Below, piece after piece: positions 1 to 5,045 of a stretch of DNA of 15,725 bases. Under the pieces are notes generated by a model. That model saw only the letters and a list, made by a program, of their open reading frames with translations. It did not search any database and had not been told where the DNA came from. The stretch is from Dehalococcoidia bacterium. Its GTDB lineage: Bacteria; Chloroflexota; Dehalococcoidia; UBA3495; JAAXIE01. The DNA is taken from assembly GCA_012270525.1 (NCBI GenBank), contig JAAXIE010000108.1, positions 1 through 15,725 of the forward strand, read 5' to 3'. The first letter of the stretch is position 1. The number at the start of each line of letters is the position of its first letter. A program made the translations under genes and the position numbers.

Positions 1-185
1 TGGGGTTCGGTGTTGATGATGTAGCGGAGAGGCCCCTTGGACTCGATCTCCGCCTTCAGGGCTATGGCGTCGCTGGGCTTGTGTGGGCTGTCGAACATCA
101 CGACGCCTTCGGAGGTAACCAGGTAGCCGAAGTTGCAGCCCCGGCACTTGGTCTCGGCAAATACATTGCTTGTCACCTGTTGCAC
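1..185 (-). CDS. MBL-fold metallo-hydrolase, N-terminal part (runs off the window)
   Basis: Only the first 61 codons are present. The GTG start at 185-183 follows a strong ribosome binding site (AGGGAGG on the minus strand, 191-197) five to six bases upstream. The peptide begins VQQVTSNVFAETKCRGCNFG and continues with GVVMFDSPHKPSDA and LRYIINTEPH. This matches the opening of metallo-beta-lactamase-fold hydrolases: a beta-strand sandwich, a VMFDS/DT turn, then the strand Y-I-I-N-T leading into the HxHxDH zinc motif. The zinc motif itself would lie just outside the window, so catalytic competence cannot be judged. Relatives include SoxH/quinoprotein-relay type and glyoxalase II-like hydrolases; the substrate is unknown. 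It is transcribed away from the amidohydrolase at 378 and has its own promoter. Family call fairly sure, function open. Confidence 0.75.
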   Translation of the reverse strand, partial: MQQVTSNVFAETKCRGCNFGYLVTSEGVVMFDSPHKPSDAIALKAEIESKGPLRYIINTEP

Positions 186-218
186 GCTACACCTCCCTGT
201 GCTATCTCGTTTCAAGCG

Positions 219-247
219 AGTGTAGCCGCGCCCCCTTGGGGCGTCAA
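219..247 (-). promoter_or_regulatory. Promoter of the MBL-fold hydrolase gene
   Basis: Read on the minus strand, TTGACG (247-242) is followed after exactly 17 bases by TACACT (224-219), close to the sigma-70 consensus. The expected transcript start is near 212, giving a leader of about 27 bases that contains the ribosome binding site. The spacer holds a short perfect inverted repeat, GCCCC-CTT-GGGGC (230-242). Confidence 0.6.
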
Positions 248-249
248 TG

Positions 250-261
250 TTGGCGCGCCAA
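250..261. promoter_or_regulatory. Perfect 12-base palindrome TTGGCGCGCCAA, possible operator
   Basis: The palindrome lies three bases upstream of the -35 box of the minus-strand promoter and about 43 bases upstream of the plus-strand -35 box. That position would suit a regulator acting on either divergent gene. No regulator gene is present in the window. In GC-rich DNA a 12-base palindrome can occur by chance, so this is only a candidate. Confidence 0.3.
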
Positions 262-303
262 GGCCTCTTGCTGCCCGCCCCAGGGCGTCCCAGGGAGGCT
301 CAC

Positions 304-332
304 TTGACACCTCAAGCTGTCGTACCTAGCAT
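304..332 (+). promoter_or_regulatory. Promoter of the amidohydrolase at 378
   Basis: A perfect TTGACA (304-309), a 17-base spacer, then TAGCAT (327-332), four of six to the -10 consensus. The expected start is near 339, so the leader is roughly 38 bases and carries AGGAGGTG at 366-373 just before the ATG. Confidence 0.55.
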
Positions 333-377
333 CGGCCTAGTTTTGCGGGCGCACTGGTCGGGTACAGGAGGTGGGCC

Positions 378-1643
378 ATGCAGGTTTTGACGGGCGCGAC
401 CCTTATCGATGGCACGGGCCGGGGGCCCGTTGCCGACGTCTCCGTTGTCGTGGATGATGCCGGGCGCATCGAGGAGGTGGGCCCCAGCGGGGCCGTTGGC
501 GTTCCGCCGGGCGCGACCAGCTACGACCTCTCCGGTCTGACCCTCATGCCGGGGCTCATCGACTGTCATGACCATCTCTCCTCCCATGGCACGAGCCTTG
601 CCGAGCGGTTCGCCTTGGCCGAACCCATCAGCACGGCCCACGTACGCACCGCCACGGTGCTGGAGCAGGTGCTGCGCACCGGATATACCACTGTGCGAGA
701 TGGCGGGTGGCTGGACGTGGGGTTCAAGCAGGCCATTGAGCAGAAGCTGATATCGGGGCCGCGCCTTGTTCTAGCCACCAGCCCCATATCGCCCATTGGA
801 GGGCTGGCGGACCGGGTGGCTCCTTCGGGCCATTCCTGTGTGCAACCCCATGGGTACATCGATCCCAACCTGCCCGATGGGGTGGCAACGGGCGTTGACG
901 AGGTGAGGCGCAAGGTTCGGGAGATGGTGCGGGCAGGGGCCGACGTGGTGAAGTTCGCCACCACGGGAGGGGCTTCGAGTCGCGTCGGGCACGGTCCCAA
1001 GGATGTGGAGTTCGACCGCGACGAGATCAACATGCTGGTGCAAGAAGCCAATGCATTGGGTCGCCGGGCTATGTGTCATGCCCTGGGAGGCCCTGGACTG
1101 CGGATGGCCATTGAGGCGGGGGTACACTCCATCGAGCACGGCACCTATCTGGACGAGGACCCGGACCTGCTGCACATGATGGCCGATAAGGGAATCTTTT
1201 TCGTGCCCACCTTCACCGTCTATGTGTATCACGGCACGCAGGGGACGCCCCACGGTCGTGTGCGGGCCCAGGCCTTGAGGGAACATCATGTCGAGAGCCT
1301 GCGCAGGGCTGTTTCATTGGGGGTCAGGGTGGTGGCTGGCACCGACGCCGGGGCATGGGACCATCCGCACAACGCGCGGGAGCTGGAGTGCCTGGTGGAT
1401 GCGGGCATGACTCCGATGCAGGCGATCCAGGCAGCCACAGGAGTGGCCGCCGAGTGTCTTGACATGCAGCAGGACATCGGCACGGTGGAAAAGGGCAAGC
1501 TGGCGGACCTCATCGCCATCGATGGCGACCCGCTGCAGGACATCCGCGTCCTGCAGGACACCGCCAAGCTGCGCTTGGTGATGAAGGGAGGGGTGCCGGT
1601 GGTGGACAACCTGCCGGGCGTGCCGGTTGCAGCCTTGGCCTAG
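378..1643 (+). CDS. Metal-dependent amidohydrolase (imidazolonepropionase/prolidase-like, COG1228 type)
   Basis: A 421-residue cytosolic hydrolase of the amidohydrolase superfamily, probably binuclear and acting on an amide or cyclic amide bond. The small N-terminal beta domain (LIDGTG, GRIEEVGP) leads into LMPGLIDCHDHL with metal ligands H64 and H66. Further motif residues are K192 in VVKFATTGG (the likely carboxylated bridging lysine), H234 in AMCHA, H254 in SIEHGTY and D323 in AGTDAGAW. The C-terminal strand GTVEKGKLADLIAIDGDP rebuilds the beta sandwich, as is usual. Every expected ligand is there and the length is typical, so an active enzyme is likely. Relatives cleave Xaa-Pro or N-acyl amino acids, imidazolonepropionate or pesticides; the substrate cannot be read from sequence. 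The ATG at 378 is fixed by AGGAGGTG at 366-373. It appears to be a single-gene transcript. Confidence 0.92.
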   Translation: MQVLTGATLIDGTGRGPVADVSVVVDDAGRIEEVGPSGAVGVPPGATSYDLSGLTLMPGLIDCHDHLSSHGTSLAERFALAEPISTAHVRTATVLEQVLRTGYTTVRDGGWLDVGFKQAIEQKLISGPRLVLATSPISPIGGLADRVAPSGHSCVQPHGYIDPNLPDGVATGVDEVRRKVREMVRAGADVVKFATTGGASSRVGHGPKDVEFDRDEINMLVQEANALGRRAMCHALGGPGLRMAIEAGVHSIEHGTYLDEDPDLLHMMADKGIFFVPTFTVYVYHGTQGTPHGRVRAQALREHHVESLRRAVSLGVRVVAGTDAGAWDHPHNARELECLVDAGMTPMQAIQAATGVAAECLDMQQDIGTVEKGKLADLIAIDGDPLQDIRVLQDTAKLRLVMKGGVPVVDNLPGVPVAALA

Positions 1644-1653
1644 CGTGCTATCC

Positions 1654-1698
1654 AACGATGGGTGGCGCGGCAGTTGCCGTATGTGAAGATCGTTTTTT
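1654..1698 (+). terminator. Possible intrinsic terminator after the amidohydrolase
   Basis: Ten bases after the stop codon, AACGAT (1654-1659) can pair with ATCGTT (1689-1694), enclosing a second short stem CGGC-AGTT-GCCG (1668-1679). A run of six T (1693-1698) follows directly. The stem is interrupted and not GC-rich at its base, so efficiency is doubtful. The T-run is also part of a repeated element seen again at 2356-2385. Confidence 0.4.
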
Positions 1699-1708
1699 CG
1701 TATCTGAG
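1679..1708 (+). repeat. 30-base repeated element, copy 1
   Basis: Aligns without gaps to 2356-2385, with 23 of 30 positions identical. The invariant core is CGTTTTTTCGTA. In the second copy the element is bounded on both sides by GTAGCTG; here those flanks are altered (GTATGTG and GTATCTG). The two copies bracket a segment of about 650 bases. Confidence 0.4.
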
Positions 1709-2040
1709 GTGCGCCGCGTTGGCCGCGTTTCCTGGGAGACCCAGCTTTGGACCGTAGGTGGGAAATCGGCCGCGATGTGCCGCATCGGGGCCGTAGGCAG
1801 TGTTTGCGAGTATGCGCATGGGGCAGGACCCAGAGTTAGGCTCCAGTTGCTCCGCTGCCAAGCCCAAGAACCTCCGAACAAGGGATCGCGCACGACGTCG
1901 CGAGTGTCCGTGATTCGCAAGGCTGGACTGTCGAGGGGTCCGGGCCGTAGGTCGTCGACTGGGCTGGAATGACGGGATGGGGAGCGGGAACGACGACGGC
2001 AGGGGCTTGGGGTCGGGCCAGGATGGTTGCTGGCTCGATC

Positions 2041-2082
2041 GGTGCGGGAGTTGTTCCGACCGCAGCTTTGGGACAGCTTCGG
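2041..2082 (+). repeat. Diverged direct repeat, unit A
   Basis: Matches 2173-2214 at 34 of 42 positions without gaps. The best part is TTCCGA-NN-GCAGCTTTG followed by GACAGCTT. Similarity continues weakly past the end after a one-base gap, into a shared TGTTCC-N-G word. Confidence 0.6.
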
Positions 2083-2172
2083 GCCGTGTTCCAGTTTGCT
2101 CGGAGGAGGGTCTGGCGATGGCTCCGGGCTTGTATCTGGCTGGGACGGATCCAGAGACGGGGACGCTGATGC

Positions 2173-2214
2173 GGTGCCGGGACTGTTCCGATGGCAGCTT
2201 TGAGACAGCTTGGG
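2173..2214 (+). repeat. Diverged direct repeat, unit B
   Basis: Second copy of the unit at 2041-2082, offset by 132 bases. The offset is a multiple of three, so minus-strand frames read SCPKAAVGT and SCLKAAIGT in register. This could hint at a decayed repetitive coding sequence, but the surrounding translation is not protein-like. Confidence 0.6.
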
Positions 2215-2265
2215 AATTCTGTTCCGGTTGAGGGGGAACGGAAGAGCGAGTTTCGTGGGCAATTT

Positions 2266-2427
2266 GTAGCTGGATGGGAGAGGTTTAGGGCTGGAGAACG
2301 CGGAATGCCCAGGGTTGCGGCAGGGGAAACCGTAGCTGAGCATCGGAACATGGTCGTAGCTGGAAAACGTTTTTTCGTAGCTGATTCTGTTCCGATTGTT
2401 CCGACTGGCGTAGCTGGATTCTAGCTG
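2266..2427 (+). repeat. Cluster of GTAGCTG words with interspersed TGTTCCGA
   Basis: GTAGCTG occurs at 2266, 2332, 2356, 2377 and 2410, with a near copy CTAGCTG at 2421 and a further exact copy at 2852. TGTTCCGA occurs at 2052, 2184, 2388 and 2397, and in inverted orientation at 2343-2350. Spacings are irregular (66, 24, 21 and 33 bases for the first five GTAGCTG copies), so this is not a CRISPR array or a simple tandem repeat. Confidence 0.5.
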
Positions 2428-3220
2428 AAAAAGCGTTCCGATTTGGGGTCCCGGGGCGGCATGGTGGTGGCCATGAAGGGGAAGGGTACGCTGGGTTGCC
2501 AGCCCTTGAGCTACCACCCCGCCCGACGGCGTGATCTCCAGGGCCCCGCATCCCCGCTTGTTGGGGGAGGTGCGTGGGCGGTTGTGTCTTGTGTGGGGGT
2601 TGCCAATGCGTGTGGTCATGCGTCCAAGCTTTCAGGGATAGCGGATGGGCTGGTACCAGCGTAGCAGGGGACGGACAGAGGGGCAACGCGAGAATGTCAT
2701 GGGGCTGCTGGGAGCGGGCAGTTGGGGGGCGACCGTCAGTGTAACCTGACTTACCGCTCCATCACCAGTCCGGGGCAAGGAATGGGTCTATTCGGAGGTT
2801 CCCTAGCCTGTTGAGTTGCGTTCTGGTCCTCCAAGAATGGCGAAACTGGAGGTAGCTGTGCGCGGGGCCGGTCCCCAGCCCGTATTCAGGCTAGCAGCAG
2901 GGGAGATGGGAGGCAATGGGCGGTTGTCATGGGCATGGGAGCACCTTGGGGAATCGGCCGCCTGTCCGTTAGGGGGCAGGAATGCCGCCGCAAAGCAAAT
3001 GTGGGAAGGCTCCGACCCGCGGAGCGTCGATGCTGGCGCAGGTAGAGGAGACTGGCGACGAAGGCCACGCCTATGGAGCCAGTCATTATGAGAGACTCGT
3101 CCACGTCCGAGAGCACTTTCCCATAAGCGAAAGCGGGCACCGCCATCTGCGATTCCGTGCTTTGCCAGGAGCACGCAGGACGTTAGCAATCGTCGACTGT
3201 CACGAGGGGTCTTGCTTGGC

Positions 3221-4072
3221 TCAGGCCAACGGGCTGATGCCGGGAACCCTGAGTTGGATGGCGCAAATCACGGGGCGGGCCGTGATGTACAGCGTCATCA
3301 TGTCTATGTTGCCGAAGGCCAGGTTGGTGGGCTGGTGGGGAACGGGTATGGTTCCCAGGTGGTTGGCTTGGGCATCGATGACCCAGACTCCACCGCCCCC
3401 GGTGCAATAGATGTTGCCGTCCACATCGACCTTCATGCCGTCGGGGCTGCCTTGGGCTTCCACGTTCATGTCAATGAACAGCCGGTCGTTGCTGACCGAG
3501 CCGTCGGCGTTGACGTCCGACACCCGGATGTGGCGGTTGACCGTGTCGTTGACGTACAACCGGGACTCGTCGGGGGAGAGGGCTATGCCGTTGGGCCGAC
3601 CGAAGTCGTCGAACAGGCGGTGCACGGTGCCATCGGTGTCGATTCGATAGACGCCGTTGCAGCCCTGCTCTCCAGGGTCAGGATCGATGCCGTATGGCGG
3701 GTCGGTGAAGTAGATGCGCCCGCTGGAGTGGCATACGATATCGTTGGGGCTGTTGAGCCTCTTGCCATCGTAGCTATCGGCGACGGTCTGCATCTCGTGG
3801 TTGGGCCCCATGCGTGAGACGCGGCGTCCGCCGTGCTCGCAGGCCAGCAGGTTCCCCCGCTTGTCGAAGGTGAGGCCGTTAGCGTTGCCACTCGGCTTTA
3901 GGTAGGCCAGGGTCTGCCCGCCGGGTTCCCACCGGTAAACGGTGTTGGCCGGGATGTCGGTGAACAGCAGGAAACCGTTGGGGTGCCACAAAGGGCCCTC
4001 GGTGAACTTGAATCCGTGCCCGATGATACGGGGCTCGGACTCGAATAGAAGGTCGGACATCTGGGCGCACAT
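3221..4072 (-). CDS. SMP-30/gluconolactonase/LRE-like beta-propeller hydrolase
   Basis: A 283-residue six-bladed propeller lactonase-like protein. The frame is open far upstream, but the ATG at 4072-4070 is chosen because GGGAGG sits four bases before it and homology begins there (MCAQMSDLLFESEPRI). Typical blade signatures are FTEGPLWHPNG with metal ligand E25, NANGLTFDKRGNLL, LNSPNDIV with N110, GRPNGIALSPDESRLYV with N161, and GSPDGMKVDVDGNIY with D211. E25, N161 and D211 correspond to the divalent metal site of human SMP-30, and N110 to its substrate-side asparagine. It probably hydrolyses a sugar lactone or related ester in the cytosol; no secretion signal is seen. It is the last gene of the minus-strand series, 92 bases after the DUF2182 gene. 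Confidence 0.92.
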   Translation of the reverse strand: MCAQMSDLLFESEPRIIGHGFKFTEGPLWHPNGFLLFTDIPANTVYRWEPGGQTLAYLKPSGNANGLTFDKRGNLLACEHGGRRVSRMGPNHEMQTVADSYDGKRLNSPNDIVCHSSGRIYFTDPPYGIDPDPGEQGCNGVYRIDTDGTVHRLFDDFGRPNGIALSPDESRLYVNDTVNRHIRVSDVNADGSVSNDRLFIDMNVEAQGSPDGMKVDVDGNIYCTGGGGVWVIDAQANHLGTIPVPHQPTNLAFGNIDMMTLYITARPVICAIQLRVPGISPLA

Positions 4073-4089
4073 ATTACCTCCCTTTTTTG

Positions 4090-4132
4090 GGCCTCTTTGG
4101 GGCCGGTCCCTGTCTGGTACCGGCCTCTTTGG
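4090..4132 (-). promoter_or_regulatory. Leader hairpin with flanking 11-base direct repeats, before the SMP-30-like gene
   Basis: GGCCGGT (4101-4107) pairs perfectly with ACCGGCC (4119-4125) around an 11-base loop. The sequence GGCCTCTTTGG occurs at 4090-4100 and again at 4122-4132, overlapping the stem. There is no T-run in either direction, so it is not a standard terminator. It could be an RNA processing or stability element between the two genes. Confidence 0.35.
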
Positions 4133-4164
4133 TAGATAGCTTGGATGGAGCGATGTATTCCCTG

Positions 4165-4989
4165 TCAGATGACTCCGCCGGCAAAGGTCCAGCCCGCCAG
4201 CCCGACGAGGACCAGCCCCGCCGCCCAGCCGACCCATTGGCCCTTGGGGGCCAGCTTCTCGATGAGAACGAAACCGGCGATGACGGCGACCCATAGCAGG
4301 TTCATGATGCCGGTGACGAACAGCAGGGCCATGAGCACCCAGCAGCAGGCGACGCAGAATGCCCCGTGCTTCATCCCCATGAACAGGGCTCCGCCGTAGC
4401 CGTCGCGCCAGTCGTTCATCAGAAAGCCCAGGGGCGAACGGCAGTGCTTGAGGCAGGTGTATTTCAGGGGGGTCCACTGGAAGATGCCCGCTGCCAGTAG
4501 CAAGGTACCTCCGAGGATGGCACTAGTGGTGGAACCCATCATGGACGAAAGTAACGCTGCTTGATGCAAGCCCCACTGGGCGGTGGTGGCGACCATCGAG
4601 AAGGCAGCCCATAACACCAGGTAGCCCAGGAGGAAAACGAAGGTGGGCACGTAGGGATAGGACTGCTCTCTGCGCCTGCGGTTCACCGTGGCGAAAACCA
4701 TTATCATGGGGGCCGCCGAGGGAATCATCATGGCGAACATCATGACGGCCCACATCACGAACTGGGCCCAGAAATCGGCGGGACTCCAGGACATGGTGTT
4801 GGCCATTCCCATGGGCATGCCCATGTTCATGGACATTCCATCTCCGGTGGCCATGCCGCGGGCGAGGTTTACGGTGTAGGCCCAGGACAGCCCGGCGATG
4901 GCCAGCAGGGAGGCCGCCACGATCAGCCTGTCGCGCTTGACGATGGCTTCGAGAGGGCCTGTCTGCCTCATCGCTTGCGGTTGCGCCAT
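4165..4989 (-). CDS. DUF2182 integral membrane protein (predicted metal-binding, COG5486 type)
   Basis: A 274-residue polytopic inner-membrane protein with about seven hydrophobic segments (near 22-41, 73-100, 115-140, 155-172, 205-228, 230-246 and 252-270). Family hallmarks are MWAVMMFAMMIPSAAPM (79-95), the loop LKYTCLKHCRSPLGFL (175-190) with C179 and C183, and GMKHGAFCVACCW (205-217) with C212, C215 and C216. Between the first two segments lies a methionine-rich stretch (46-66) with eight Met in 21 residues, resembling copper-binding Met motifs. DUF2182 proteins often neighbour a DUF1326 protein; none is seen here. Role unknown; metal handling is the usual suggestion. The ATG has GGGGGAAA upstream at 4995-5002. 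It lies 56 bases after the ETF gene and is probably co-transcribed. Confidence 0.88.
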   Translation of the reverse strand: MAQPQAMRQTGPLEAIVKRDRLIVAASLLAIAGLSWAYTVNLARGMATGDGMSMNMGMPMGMANTMSWSPADFWAQFVMWAVMMFAMMIPSAAPMIMVFATVNRRRREQSYPYVPTFVFLLGYLVLWAAFSMVATTAQWGLHQAALLSSMMGSTTSAILGGTLLLAAGIFQWTPLKYTCLKHCRSPLGFLMNDWRDGYGGALFMGMKHGAFCVACCWVLMALLFVTGIMNLLWVAVIAGFVLIEKLAPKGQWVGWAAGLVLVGLAGWTFAGGVI

Positions 4990-5008
4990 GTGCGTTTCCC
5001 CCGGTTAC

Positions 5009-5027
5009 CGGACCGCCTTCGGGTCCG
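5009..5027 (-). promoter_or_regulatory. Small intergenic hairpin between the ETF and DUF2182 genes
   Basis: CGGACC (5009-5014) pairs with GGTCCG (5022-5027) around a seven-base loop. No T-run follows on the minus strand, so it is more likely an mRNA stability or processing element than a terminator. Confidence 0.3.
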
Positions 5028-5045
5028 TGAATCAGCTCCCCTGAA

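Larger units (their letters stand above)
1699..3220. other. Gene-free, repeat-bearing intergenic block of about 1.5 kb
   Basis: No convincing gene is visible on either strand. Open frames exist, the longest on the minus strand at 1648-2619, but their translations are low-complexity P/S/R-rich strings with no domain, no good ribosome binding site and heavy mutual overlap, as expected of GC-rich non-coding DNA. The block contains a diverged duplication (2041-2082 and 2173-2214), a cluster of GTAGCTG and TGTTCCGA words (2052-2438), and small hairpins: GTCAG/CTGAC at 2735-2750 and CCTCCA/TGGAGG at 2828-2852. A peptide at 3146-3020 (minus) looks membrane-like for about 40 residues but then degenerates. 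The block could be a decayed gene region, an untranslated repeat element or an unrecognised RNA locus. Confidence 0.55.

Noticed and set aside
1836..2351. Minus-strand frame with an internal 44-residue repeat
   Set aside because: The repeat is real at nucleotide level, but there is no ribosome binding site, no recognised family and only one short conserved stretch. Kept as a nucleotide repeat instead.
2266..2427. CRISPR array
   Set aside because: The repeated word is only seven bases, spacing is irregular and no cas gene is near.
1648..2619. Long minus-strand open frame of 323 codons
   Set aside because: The translation is P/S/R-rich with no domain-like pattern, spans internal nucleotide repeats and overlaps several equally long frames. 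This is typical of stop-poor GC-rich non-coding DNA.
2803..3189. 128-codon minus-strand frame next to the SMP-30 gene
   Set aside because: Composition is not protein-like, and the more plausible peptide in this stretch is in a different frame.
4073..4477. 135-codon upstream extension of the SMP-30-like gene
   Set aside because: It overlaps the DUF2182 gene in another frame, is R/P-rich and lacks homology. The ATG at 4072 has a clear ribosome binding site.
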